A stretch of 64,000 nucleotides of DNA from assembly GCF_000143415.4 (NCBI RefSeq), contig NW_003314290.1, forward strand, positions 797,586-861,585, written 5' to 3'. A model generated the notes under the pieces. That model saw only the letters and a list, made by a program, of their open reading frames with translations, had not been told where the DNA came from and made no database searches. Below are positions 30,600 through 44,133 of the stretch, in pieces (the stretch's first letter is position 1; each line of letters begins with the position of its first letter). The translations under genes and the position numbers were made by a program. The stretch comes from Selaginella moellendorffii. Taxonomy: Eukaryota > Streptophyta > Lycopodiopsida > Selaginellales > Selaginellaceae.

Positions 30600-33500
30600 T
30601 CAAGTACGGTATATTCTTTATAGCATTATCCTCTGCCTCTAAACAGTTAATGAATGAATTATTCACTTCAAATCCTTGAATATATCATATTTAAACCCTC
30701 CATTCTCATGCTTATTACTGGAAGTGCTGTCAAATAGTTAAATTGTTTATGACCACTATCAAGTAAAAAGTAAAATTTTGGAGCATGCATTAACACTATC
30801 AGAAAAAGCAAGACCACTTATCACCTTTTTTCTTCTTGCTTTGTCTAAGCAAAGATATATTATTTCAAGATATATTAAAGCATCGGAATGAATAAAAAGT
30901 ATGTTTTTATCTTTTCAATTGAATTCTTATAAAATTTTAGCTGGCCATATAAATAAAATATGAATATTTATAATAATTTGCTTTGCTTGTTCAATAAAAT
31001 TTAAAATTAAAACAGTTAAAAACACAAAATAAAATCTATATAAATGGCATAGAGGTTTTATACAATTTTTCAATGTCAAATCTTGCACACTACCACTGTA
31101 ATGTGGGCCTGAGTTGTAGCTTCTTTCACATCCATATAGTCATGAGCCAATTTATGAACCAGTTGAGCTTGATAATAAAATTCTATGATGAATTGTTCAT
31201 AAATCAATTGAACTTCCCGTATTTTACCTAGTTAGTCAAGGAATAAGAAAAACAATTACACAAACAATAATGCTATATGAGCTAGAGAGCATTGTGAGCT
31301 ACAAGTAAACTTGGGGCTCTTACAATTTGATCTCCAAAGCTTAGAAACATGGTTTCATTTGAGGAAAACAAAAGTTCATTTCAATTTTTTCAAGTTTCTT
31401 GATGTGTATCCTTGGCATGGATTGGAAAAACAGCTTGCACCATTGGAGCTCCCAATCTTTCATGTGGAGGTTTTGCCCATGGAGCTTCATCATCATGTCC
31501 AAGACATGTCTCTCAACCTTCAGGAGTCCCTTGGCAACAAAGTGGACATGCTGCATGTCGCCAACTTCAAGCAGAAGCAGTATACTTCCTCAAGGTTGAA
31601 ATCACTGGAAGCTAGGAAGAAGAGGTCACCACCTTCATGAGGAGGGGAAAACATTAAAACAAGCTATTTCTAATTAAGTGAGAAATTTCTGAAATAACAC
31701 TATTAATTTCAACTTCTCTAAACTCCAAGTTTGGAGCTTGAAAGTTTGCAAGCTCCAAGTATTGTACCTCCAAGTGTTGCTCCTCCAAATGAATTATTTT
31801 CATGCTATGGGTAGTTGGCAGGCAAGAGATCTCCAAGTGCACATTCTTAGATGTTATTATGTCATCTATTAGATCAATCTCTCCTCTTGTGAGAAACCTA
31901 AAGGTATCATTAATTACTTTTTTATTTTTATTTCTTGTTTATTATTTTTTATTCAAGAAAATTAGTGGAATTGATTGCCAACATCATACAATTTCTATCA
32001 ACAATCAAATTTTCATGGTGACAAAATTAATAAATTTGATTTGCTACATACAACATTAAATAGTTACTATGATCATGGCAATAGTGCTTATAGTCTTGTG
32101 ATTTTAGAGTTAAAAAGCTTTCAGAATATTGTTTTGCAAAGAATAGTTTTATTGCAAACACTACTACATATAACATATATCTGTGTTTATCGGTTGGCTT
32201 TAAGCTTTATAATGGAATCATATATTGGAGATGAATGGCCCAAGAGCAATGCAAAACATTTGTATTTGTGGAGTTTTGCTAGAGAGTTTTATAAAGGAGT
32301 TGTTTTGCCAAATAAATGTCGTTGAGAGTTTTTCTTAAGAGTTTTACTTATTGTTGAGCCCTTATAGGATATTGTATGATAATATATATACCATTAACCC
32401 AAGATATGTTCAATAGTCAGACTCAAATTCATTTATATATCCCTAGAATATCCAAATCTGCCATGTGGCTTGGTCCAACTAACTCTTCCAAGAAATGTAG
32501 AAGTGGCTACAATAGGGGAGGCCAAGTGATTCTAAGGCTACCCAACTCACTTACTAACTAAAAAGACCAATTGATCAATCTAAGGAGCCAAATTTTATGT
32601 TGTGTTGAGTAGGTTGTGATAATGAAGTTTGGAGGGGACAACTTAAGGCTACTATATTTACATTACCAGTTATAAGCCACTCTAAAACTAGTAGAATAAG
32701 AGCTTTAAGGTGCCAAGTGCAATTGCCTCAATTGCCCCATTGTCATACTTTTGTAAGAAAGAGATAAAAAACACTTGTTTATTGATGAGAGCTATTATAT
32801 TGCCACTAGAAGGTTGTGAAATTCTCCCTTGAACTGTCTCAATCCTCTTAGAAGACTTCCCAACTTTGTACCACACAAATATATAACACAAGTTACTCCC
32901 TCATGTGTGAAGTAGAGTTATTGCTAAGGGCCTTAGGAGTACAATTTATAGTGAGAAATTCACTCAGCTATGGGTGGAATTTTGGCAATCTAACATCTTT
33001 AGTGACCAGTTCTAGATAGCTTGGATTTTATCAAGCCAACCATGAAAAAATACTATAAGCGTCTTAATTTTGCATCAATATATTAGTTTAGAGTATGTAT
33101 ATTGCTCAATTATGTTATGTTGCGAGGTATCTAACACTAAACTGGGCTATGGAGACAACAATAAGACCTTTCCACTTGAAGGGCTAGAAATTATAAGTTA
33201 CATAAAATGTTTGTGATAAGAATGTAATGAGTCAATCGATGTCAAAAGAGGCATGTAGGAAAAATCTTTTGAGAGAGCTTAATTCTAAAGGGAAATACAA
33301 TGTTACAAGAAAAAAAACCTAAAGAAAGGATTACTTATGTGTCAATTGAATAAATCAGATATTGGAAAAGCTGTGCTTTTCTTGGGATTATGCATAGATT
33401 CAAACAAACTATAATACTTTAAATCTCATTTATAGCCATAGAGAAGAAAATAAATTTAAAATAAAGAATCAATGGTTATCTACTCTATAAATACATTATA

Positions 33501-36500
33501 CAAATGCTTCTCCAAGACATACTCCATTTCCTCAAATGGCCTTGAGTTGAGTACAGCTATGTTATGCACCTTAGTATAGTTCTCCTTAACACTCTTGTAT
33601 AAGACTCTTGCATTGGATATAGATGATGCAACCTAGACTCTACATGTTCCAAGTGTACACTCCACCTGTGCTGCTGCATATTGATGAGGCATATAAAGAG
33701 CAAGACAATATTAGTGATGAAGATGAGGTGGGTGGGAAATGGAGCTGAACACACTAAAAGGGGCATCAATCATATCAGATCACAAGAAAAATCTTTATCA
33801 CTGAAAATCTAGTTGAATTGGTATGGATTCTTGAAAATTCACAATAGAATTATAATTGACATCACATTTTTAACTTTGTGAATTATAAAATTATAAGAGA
33901 CTCTCGCCATTCATTACACATTAAATTTCAAACATTTTTAATTATGAATTTTCTATTACACTTTCTCACATAATCATAGTTTTGCCACATCAGTATGCCA
34001 AGTCACTATCTACATGGATCATAAATGCTCACTGTCTAAATGCCACATCAACAAGTAATCAAGATCATTAATTCAATTCTAGTTACAGATCATATTACTT
34101 ATGTAGCTCATTGCCACTGGCTTGCTGCTAATGGCTTGCATAGTGCCAGCATACTCACTACAAGGAAAAAGAAGGAATCAAACCATGTCAATCAAAACAA
34201 TAAGAAGGAAAAGGGGGAAAAAGGAGAAGGATGAGTTTTAAGAAACTCTAGTTAAAGATTATCTATAAGAGTAGGTTGTAGATGTTGGTGAGTGATTCTT
34301 TCTTCTGTTTTTCACCTTCATCCTTGCTAGGTTTGTTGGACCAGCCATTGCTATTGTTATAAACCACAAGTGATTGACAATATTTTTTAATAAAGACAAT
34401 CCTATAGAGACCCCACTTTGCTCAATCAATCCATGTGAAGTGATCAACAGAGGTGTTGAAGATCAATTAATAGTTGTGAATGAGCATGCTATAAGCTTGG
34501 AATGTGAGTGAGAAATATTTTAATACATGGATGCACCTCGCTTTTAGTGACTTACTTTTGTAAACAACCAAAAAGAATAAATCGAGAAATAATTCATAAA
34601 GCTTCAAATATATAGAGAAAAGGGTTATGAACAAGAGTACATCTTTTTTTTCAATCAGTTAAGGGTTTTAGAGTACTTGGGTTTAAGCATCCTTGGGTTT
34701 GAGTAATATTAAGTTGGATAACCTTCTAAAAAGTTCAAATTCAAGAGTTTATATTTCATATAGAGAGGTCTTGGGTCCAACTCTATTAGTTGGTTATAGG
34801 AATCACACTATATGTTGAAATTAATATCTAGCAAGTCTAGTTTACTAACCTCTTAGAAAGTTTAAATTCAAAAACTTACATTTGGTATCAATGTGAGCGC
34901 ATCTAGATGCTGTGAAAAGGGATATGTAGAGTGAGGACTTCAGACATCACTATTGCAGCCTTGGAGTGGCATCATTGCCTTGAGCTATGCCTTGGCATTA
35001 GCAAAGGTGCTAAGATTCAGTGCAAGTTGGTTGCATGTCTAGCGGCAAATTTGATAGAGGTCATTGAAGAATATGGCTCTCCAGATGCAACTTTTTGGGA
35101 GCTTATTCTTGATTCAGTTGCTATAAAAGTGAAGGAGCTCACCATGACTTGGTAGATAAAGTGGTGGAAACTTGTGGTCCTAATGCATCTCTTCAAACAA
35201 CAGCTCCTAATCACTCAGGCCTCTTGCACCCATTGGAAGAAGTACTAACATAATAAGAGCTCCATGAGGCTGCACTAAGTGAGGTTGCAAAAATTACATC
35301 ATGATCTAGCTCTCAAAGTCCTTGGGTGACTATTTTGATGCGACATATGCAGCAATTCATTCATATGAAGCATGACATTTAAGTTTTCTATTGTCAATGC
35401 TCTTCACCTCTCATGCTAGTATCTGCAGGTCTACTTAGGCATTGAGTATATGAGTTTTTTGTCTCTATTCAAAAGGCACATGTACTTTGTCTATTATTGA
35501 TTCTTAAGAGGTTAAATGCTTGTTGAGAACAAGATGCAAGATGTTGGCAGGCTGACAACACAAGTGTTTGAAGCTGCATAGAGCCAATTTCCCTTCATTT
35601 TGTGTATATATTTTACATGCCACAAGGGAGGCAAAACCTCACATGTCATTGTTCTATGCAAGGATGACTTCCCCAAAGATGAATATAACAAGGTATTGTA
35701 GTTGTCAAACTTCTTTGCTACACTTAAATGCATGTCCTTGCACCAAATATATGTAGTTGGCATCCTTATATTTCACGTCTTTTTGTTGAAATTGCAAGTT
35801 GAGAGCAAATGCACATTGGCTTTGTTACATGCAATATGCAATGCATGTGTAATAGATATTGGATGTATAATGGTGCATTTTTGAGAGGGACCTACACTTC
35901 TACACTCCTTGCTTGGAATGTTGTGGATTCCATGTGATGTGTACAAGTTGAAGATGTCCTAGGCTAGCAGAGAACCCTGAGTCAGTGAAAGAGTGAGTGC
36001 ATTAAAGAATATATATCCCTTTTCTATTGACTACCAAGCAGGGCTAAAGTGTATGAGACATTGGAAGTGGCAAAAAGCATTAGATTCTCTTTGCTGAGTC
36101 CAAAATTGTGACAAGTGTGTTGTGCACTGGATTCAAGTATTATATCGTCACAGTATCTCTCCCTACCAACCAATAGATGATATACATCATTTACAACATA
36201 TCTAGACTAGCTTTGCAATATGTAATTTCATGTTGTGCTTGTAAAGTCTATTGCAATTCTCCCTCATTTTGACTTATAAGCTTTTATTCTTCATAGAGGA
36301 GTGGCTTATGATTTGCTCTGGGGTGAGCATCTTGATGAACATGAAGGAGTGGTTCTAGTCTATAGTGCGTGCATTCACAACAAAGGAGCTACAATATGTA
36401 ATATCTTAGTTATGGCCAATATATGACTATCAAGCTATGTGCAAGCTACAAGGTCTCTCCTCCACCACCACCACATCACCACATACAAACCCCTACCTTC

Positions 36501-38985
36501 CAAAGGCACTCACGTGCTCCTCAACCATACAAGTCGAAGAGCACTAAAGAGATGTAAAGCAAGTTGCACACAAGTTTTGGTGTGCTATTGAGAATTGCCC
36601 GGTGTTTGGAGCATTGAGCGAGAAGCAATATATGGGTTGAGCAAGGTAGTATGAGTAGCAACGTGTCAATATTCTTATTATAATAAATATATGTAGTACT
36701 AATTTCAATTGTAAAGCTACACAGGCCTCTAAGCAAAAAGAAGAGTCATGCATGTGTCTTTTCTTTCCTTAGGGATGCTGTAGGAGACTCCAAGTACACA
36801 CCAAGTTCAAGCAATGATGGATGTTTATAGAAACTCATGTGTGAGTGTATAGTGCAATACCAGTATTTGATGGAAATGGTGACTTTGAATGTTATTTTTG
36901 AACACAATATCACAGAGATGTATTAATTCTCCCATACCTTATCCATATGTATAAGTGTGGGGTTCTCAAACACCATTTTGTGGGATAATATCTTCTGTTG
37001 TAGCAGTACTATTAAACTATAGAATCTTGGATTAGATGCATGCAATTTCAATGTACCTTACCTTAAGTTGTGCTTGTTTGGCTGGAACTGTCAAGTAGAC
37101 ATGTGTGTAGCATAATATCCATGCCTTCTTGTGATCATGTCTAGATTTCAAGTGTTGATATGTTGACATAAAAACCTCAAGTATGCTATGAATATGCCAC
37201 TTGTTGCTTATATCAATAAGAAAGTGACACTCTATGGTAAGTAGCATAGTCTTGAAATAGGGTTATTGCATGCTACAATAGTACTAGGAATTGGTCAAAA
37301 CTTTTAAAATTCACTTTTAAAATTAACAAAAACTCAAAATTCTGCAGTTATTTTAATAAAAATTTATGATTTGGGTAATTTGAGTTAGTTTGTTATCACT
37401 TTTTTGTTTAGATCCAATACCATATCACCTTGCATTATATCTCCATAATCCAGAAGTGCTCAATTCATTGGGAACAAACACACTTATTCTCAAGAGGTAG
37501 TTTTACCTAGTTGTGCATGGATGAACAATATGAATTTTGCCCTCCCATGTCATTGAACTCCTCTACCCAATCATGCACCATATATACATTTGACCATTCT
37601 GTATTTCTCAATAGCATTTATATAGAGTGGGCCCTTGATCATTGTAACAACCATGCTTCTTATATAGTGAGTTTTTGCCATAGAAAAAAAAAGAATTATA
37701 AGTTGTTTAACAAGCCACCATCAATGATGTTATGTAAGTAAAGCCCCTGAGGCTCTAGCTTGTAGTGCTTTTCAAAAATCAATGACAATTATTTCATATA
37801 AAGAAATGTAAAAGATAACTCTTTTACTGTCTCAACATTGAATAGGATGCAAAGAATTAGTTCAAGTCTCCAATGTTGAACTCACTCGGGATAAATGTGA
37901 GTCAATACAGCTCTTAGTATGGCTACATCCCTTAGTTTTCCATCCATAAGAAATTTTGAAGTTCTCATGTTATAGAAGAATTTAACAAAGGAGTGATTCA
38001 ACCTTTTGCACACTTTTTATGGGATACATACAAATCTAGCCTATAGATAAATAGTGATGCAATTAACTTCTTTTCAAACCTATCTTATAGCCCTCCATCA
38101 ATTTGGCTTTAGTCTATACAAGAATCTTGTTGTTCATCATAAGCCTGCTTGCTTGTAAAGCTACTTTTGTGATTGCCCAATAGAAAATAGGAGAATGTAA
38201 GCAAGCCACAAATCACACAATCAGAGTGGCAAGCTAAACTCTAAACCCTCTGGCCACATGGCATCTAACAGGATATTGCACCCCAGATTTTAAATAATGC
38301 TACCACCTCAGCTGAATGTCCAAAAGATATTTTAAGAAATGATATACCAAAAGATTTAAAAATTGGATTTTCAAAGTTATGATTTCTAAAATTTATCTAA
38401 TCTTTGCATCCAACTTTCACATGTACAGAAATTGAAATGAAATGTAAAAATTGTTCTATGCTAAACCTCAGGCCTAGTGATTTAGGCCTACCAAACCTAA
38501 GCCTATATGCAGGTAAGTTCACATTGAACTTAATCTATTGTTATATAATCCACAATATTTTACTAGAAGGTAAATATAATAATTATAATAGTGTAGCATA
38601 TAGATTGTCTAATTGTGATCCATCAATTTTTGTATATAAATAAGGATCTATACCCTAATTAACAAATCTATATTATGAATGCATGGAATATGGAAATGGA
38701 ATACCAAAATATGCATATCAATTAGCCCAAAAACCCTAGCTTATAAGTGGTCTAAATGGAAACCAATCCGACGGCTACCAAAATCCCACTATGCTAATAT
38801 TAGTATATGGCATCACACTTGGACCTCACATCATCCCCTCTTCTCAGAATGATGGAAGATAGAGTTCTTTCGTGGACGGGCTGATATCTAGAGGGACATC
38901 AGGAGGTAGCATTGGTGGATCTATATGTAGTGCTAATTATTCCTGATCCCTTTGTACTAAGCATTTCAGCCACTACACATGCACA
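30600..38985. other. AT-rich gene-poor region
   Basis: About 8.4 kb of AT-rich DNA with only short, scattered open frames and no convincing gene. Two places look like decayed LTR-retrotransposon leader sequences (TTACAATTTGATCTCCAAAGC near 31320 and TTACATTTGGTATCA near 34877). The rest is probably mutated transposon DNA beyond recognition by eye. Confidence 0.55.
34877..34900 (+). other. Decayed retrotransposon primer-binding site
   Basis: CTTACATTTGGTATCA followed by ATGTGAGCG resembles the LTR end plus initiator-Met primer site of elements A and C, with an internal insertion. Weak open frames follow (34931-35155). Confidence 0.35.
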
Positions 38986-40085
38986 ATTTTTAGAGGATCA
39001 ACCTGTTAGATGTCATGCCAAATCTCATAAACTTGCAGTTCAATTTGCCACAACACCTGATATGGTCCCTTCCATTAAGCAAAAAGCCTCTTAGCCAAAC
39101 CACATACCATAAGATTGAGAAAATAGACCAACACCAAGTCATCCACTTTATACTTTGTAGGTAGCAATGATGGAAATTGTAGCACTATTTTTTTCCTACT
39201 TGTATATGGCCCAGATGTTCAGTAGACTCTACTCGGATAAGTGGAAGAACATTCACCAAATACTGATCCTAAGACCTAGCATTGGCAACTCGTGGTAATC
39301 ATGAAAGTAAACCTCAACTCCACTAGTAGTATCAGATCATAACCATATAAGAGTTTATTTGGTGAAACATTAGTAAAACTCTACACTCTTTGTGATATAC
39401 ACATATTGAAGAGATGGTAAATAACTATCCTAATCCGAATACTAAAAGTTCACATATTTCACGATTATCCCTTTGAATGTTTGAATGAGCTGCTCTACTA
39501 AACCATTAGACTATGGATAATAAGCACTCAAAAAGTGTGGTGTATCCCCAACCAAGACATTAAAACGTGAAATGCCTCAGCCATAAATGCAGGATTATTA
39601 TTTGAAAGAATTTACTATAGATAACAATGTTAGAACACCATTTGATTGAGAAGGAAGTAATTAATAGTAGTGGCAAATGCACTAATAAGAGCACTAACTT
39701 CCACCCAATGAGTCAAGTAGTTAGAAGCAATAATCACATATTCATTACTAGCAATCGACCGTGGAAAAGGCCTGCTATAAAAAATAATTTTAGGAATATC
39801 TTCTTTGGCTATCGGTACTTGCCAATACCTAAAAGCAAGATTTAACTTAGTGAATTAATGACTTCTCCCTAGATAATCCAAGAGATCCATAATGTGAGGA
39901 AGAGGGTACACATCCGGGATCGTTACTTCATTTAACGGATGATAGTCAATGCAAAAATGAATACTCCCATCAAGCTATGTCACAAGATAAGGTTTACACA
40001 CCCAAGGACTCCACGACTTCCGAATAACACTCTTTTCTAACATCTCTTTAATGTTTGCATGTAAAATCTTAATCTAACGACAAAT
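38985..40085 (-). mobile_element. Degenerate Ty3 retrotransposon
   Basis: Read on the minus strand, 40030-39860 encodes a reverse transcriptase remnant (CIDYHPLNEVTI ... YPLPHIMDLLDY). Further on, 39560-39440 carries an integrase remnant (SNGLVEQLIQTFKG, preceded by a TAG where CAG is usual). About 39180-39000 carries an integrase C-terminal remnant (YKVDDLVLVYFLNL ... WKGPYQVLWQIE). The order RT then integrase identifies a Ty3 element. Many stops show long decay. Boundaries are not visible. Confidence 0.7.
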
Positions 40086-42148
40086 AAGAATCTTGCTTCA
40101 TAAGCCGGTCAACCATTATAATAGAAGAGTGATGGGAAGAAGAAACAAAGGAACAAGTAATAGAGAGATAAAAGTGATGGAAATAAAGGTAAAAGTAGCA
40201 TAACTAAGAGGAATAAAAGTGAGAGGAATGAAAACAATATAAAGAAGTATGAAATAAGGGGGAGATGCCTCAAAGTCACATTTGGCATGATTGTGCCGCA
40301 ATTAATTTATACTAAGGATGAGGTTAAAAGCTTGACTTGGCACAACTTGCAATGATTGCAACTCAAGCTTGAAATCGCTCACATATACAATTAAGTTTGT
40401 ATTATCCTATGCACATGTATGTGTATGGCTGTTGCCATACAAAATGAAAACTAGCTCTGCCACATGACACAAATATAGATGGTAACATATAGCAATAAAA
40501 GATAAACTTAAACCTATATCAACCAACATAGAGAGAATAATAAAAGACCTCTTGTTATAAAAATGAGCTTGGAAAGTAAACACTAGATGAATTACTACCA
40601 AGTGAACCCTTTGATAATACTCCTCGAGGAAAGATGGAACTGATATATTTGCACAAAGACCCTTCATTATTTATATGACTCTTCATTTCCTAGAAACATC
40701 TTAATGTCTAGATCTTCCACTACAGTAGCATTAATAGGACATTGTTGATGCCAAAATCTCTATCAAGGAAATAAAGGTTGCCAATCTGGAAAATCACCCT
40801 TGTCCTTGAATTCAGGCAGCAGTAGCATCAACTTCTATTGGAATAGAACCATTTCCCACAGAAAGTGGAACTAAAAAACATGTAACGAAAAGTGAAAAAG
40901 ACGATATCTCATAAAATTGTGATTAATGAAAAACATTGTCAAAGGTGGCTAGAGCAAGTGTATGCATAATTTTTATAAGATCTTAACAAAGTGCTAGCTA
41001 CAACATTCCTAACTTGATATATTCCAACATATTGGGCTTTGCATAAAGTAAGAGACTTTAGAAATGAATGCCAAATTGTATCATGAACTTAAATGGTTTT
41101 TAATGGAGGTGATACAATTGTTGAAAGGCATTATCACAATTGTCGGCATATCCAAATGCATGTTTAAAGATGTTCAGGAGAATGCTTCAATCCTCATGAG
41201 TGGCTGCACCCAAACCACTGTACTGTTGCAATGCCATCCCTTAGAGACACGTGGCAAACGCCAAACATCATCCCAAGAATGATATATAGTAATTACTGTG
41301 AAGTAATTGAACTAATAGTACACATCATCCCAAGATTTCCACGAAAGAACTTCAGCTAGACTCAAGGATTGACAACAAGAGCAGAAAGAGTTGTACCATG
41401 CGACATGAATACCACCATCAACTAAGTTTGACTATTCAATTGCAGTTGCATAATATTAAGCAATTGCACTAATTGTTGCTCCAAAGTCAAAGGAGGAGGA
41501 AGTTGCTACTCAATGAAAAGGATAAAAGCAAAAAAAAAAGAAATTGAAAAAGCTATAAGAAAAAGGAAATCTAAACAATGCAAAAGCTAGATCTAAAGTA
41601 GAGTCCCAAATCTAAACACTTGCAGGGACAATCAAAGTTGCTTTTCACCTCCACCAATATAAGTGTATAGAATATAGAAATGGAATATCAAAATGTTGGA
41701 GATGTTTGACCTCCAATAAAAACATAGCTAATGTACCTTGATATTTGGGATATTCTACTATCTAATGATTGTTATTCATTAAGATTAATCTTCTATTTAT
41801 AATTTATATATATATTTTCTAAAGGGCATCTTATGTTGATATGGTCTAAGACTACATCAGAATGAATATCATTTTTAATAATAAAGTAACTTAAGCAATT
41901 TCATGAAGAAAAGTACTTGCTGCCTTTTTTGTCATACACCTATAACATATACTCATAGTTTGTAAGTTCTTTGATTTTATCCTTTTATTATTTTTTTCCT
42001 TACAAATAAAAGGTTGTTGTTGATCGTTTGTGACCAAAGATTTTGTTCTCCTTGGCTTCTTATGTTCTCGTCCGTGGACCATACACTGTAGTCATAGTCT
42101 TCATCATAGTCTACAGATTTTCAAAGCAGAAAGAAAAATCTAAACAAG
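40086..42148. other. AT-rich intergenic DNA
   Basis: No supported gene. It includes the second copy of the dispersed AT-rich repeat at 41749-41808, and the remaining sequence is probably decayed transposon. Confidence 0.5.
41749..41808. repeat. Dispersed AT-rich repeat, copy 2
   Basis: GGATATTCTACTATCTAATG then GTTATTCATTAAGATTAATC match 3830-3890 closely. Confidence 0.6.
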
Positions 42149-44133
42149 TTAGTCACAGCGCTTGATCATGAGCTGCATTCCCAACCCTGGCTTGAGGGTG
42201 ACGGAAGAAACCGGCGAGTGTTTGTAGCGGGGCGAGAGACCCAAGTGATAATGCTGGAGAATCATGGCTAAAATAAGCTTGGCCTCCATAATTGCGAAGG
42301 ACTGGCCCACACATATCCTGGGTCCTGAAGAGAAGGGGAGGAAATCGTATGTTTTGCAAGCCCTGGATACGCCCTGGCTGAACCGCTGTGGCCGGAACTC
42401 GTGAGCATCTTCGCCCCAGAGGTGCTTGTCCTGGTGAAGGGCCAGAATGGGGATCCAAAAGGTGGTGCCTTTGGGGACGTAGAGATCGCCCACGCAAGTG
42501 TCTTGGAGTGCTGCTCGGACTAGATTCGGGGCTGGAGGATACAGTCGCAGCGTTTCATTGATGATCATCCCCACCTGGTCATGGCAATTATCAACAATCA
42601 TGTGAACATTTTGGTGGGGATATGATATGGAGAGTTCTTTAGACTAGGTATACGTACCGTTTTCAGTTTTGCGAGCGTATCCGCGTTCACTACTCTATTT
42701 GACTCTTGGAGAACTTGTCTCGCCTCCTTGCGGGCGAGGTCTTGCCACTCCGGGTGCAAGCACAGCAGCATCATTGCCCAAGTCACAAGCATCAGCGTCG
42801 TCTCGTGCCCGACGAAGAAAAAAGTCTGGCACTCCTCGATCAGCTGCTGGATTGTGAACTTGAACTTGGATGATTGCACCTTATTGCCGGGATCCTCCTC
42901 GACTGCAGAGAGCATCAAAGCCAGTAGATCGGTGCCCAGTGACGGGCTCGAGAGGCGAGCCTTGATGAGATCCTGGAGCAAAGCTTGCATCTCCCTCTGG
43001 AGCTTGCGGATCTTTCTGTTCGTTCTCGTCGGGAGAAGCCTGGTAAGAAAAGCATTGAATCTACGTAAAACGCACGTAGGAAAAGGAAGGGAAGAAAGAG
43101 GAAAAAGAAAAAGAAAGAGTATGTAAAAGTATTGTATAGTACCTGCTTCCTGGGAGCCACAGATACTTATTGGATTGAACAAACAGCTTCTGGATGGATG
43201 TCAATGTGTGGAAGAGCTTGATCCCATCCGAATAGCTGCTCCCAAACGCCGTGGTAGCGATGATATCGGCTGTGACAACAGCCAGGTCGCGATAAGCATC
43301 CACCTCGCAGGGAGCTCCCCCGTTGAGCTCCAAGTGAGCATCCCATCTCCGGATGAGATTCTTGGTGCTCTCCAGCATAGAGGGTACCATTTCCTGCGAT
43401 CCAAATCTTTCAATCGTTCTTCTACCTTGGTAACTTTGGAAAGAAGTTTCGAAAGGAAAAAACGCGCGAGAGAAGAACTACGAACTTAGCAATCTCGATG
43501 ATACCTTGATCTTGTCCATCTTGAAAGCGCGGCAGACGATGGCGCGGCGATGAGCCCAGTCGCTGCCGTTCGCCATGATCAGGCCATTGCCCAGCAGCAC
43601 GGCTCCACCTTTTCGCTGCAGCGCTGATTTTCCAAAGTGTGCTGCTTTTGTGTACAGTATCTCCTTGATCATGTCGGGCCTTGTCACCGTGATTCTGGGC
43701 TCCGTCCCCCACCAAAACACAAATGTTCGTCCTGCAGGAATAGAAAAATCACTACAAGCACAAAACAAAAAGAGAGAAGAAAGAAGAATTGGAGGAGTAT
43801 CATGAATCATGACCGAGGTGCAAACTTACCGTAGAGCTTGGACCACTCCAAGTAGTATGGGCAGATTCTCTGGAGGAGATTATGGTCCCCAATTTCCATG
43901 GGCTGGTGGAAGGCTGTCTCCTTCATCCTCGTGATCTCGTCCATGTTTCCTACAAGGAATTTGGGACGAGGACCCTCCAGCCCCTGCATCCGCAGCAGCC
44001 GTCTCAGATGGACTGGCCGCCACAAAAACTCCGCCACTTTTTTTGCTCCCCAGGACAAGGCGGTCGCAGCCGCAGCGATGACGACGAGGAGAAGTGGCAG
44101 CAGCTGGAGCGGATCCATGGACCGATCGTACAT
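42149..44133 (-). CDS. Cytochrome P450, CYP72 clan
   Basis: Five exons (44133-43830, 43731-43505, 43393-43143, 43039-42658, 42574-42149) give 529 aa in frame; a second ATG at 44118 could also serve. An N-terminal anchor (LLPLLLVVIAAAATALSW) indicates an ER membrane enzyme. It is followed by a CYP72-clan-type linker (RRLLRMQGLEGP). The I-helix oxygen-activation motif reads FFFVGHETT, the K-helix ExxR is ETLRL, the PERF-like motif is FRPQRF and the haem-cysteine loop is FSSGPRICVGQSFA. All catalytic features are intact. The clan includes cytokinin (CYP735), brassinosteroid (CYP734) and gibberellin (CYP714) hydroxylases. The GHETT helix recalls CYP735, but the substrate cannot be fixed by eye. 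Confidence 0.95.
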
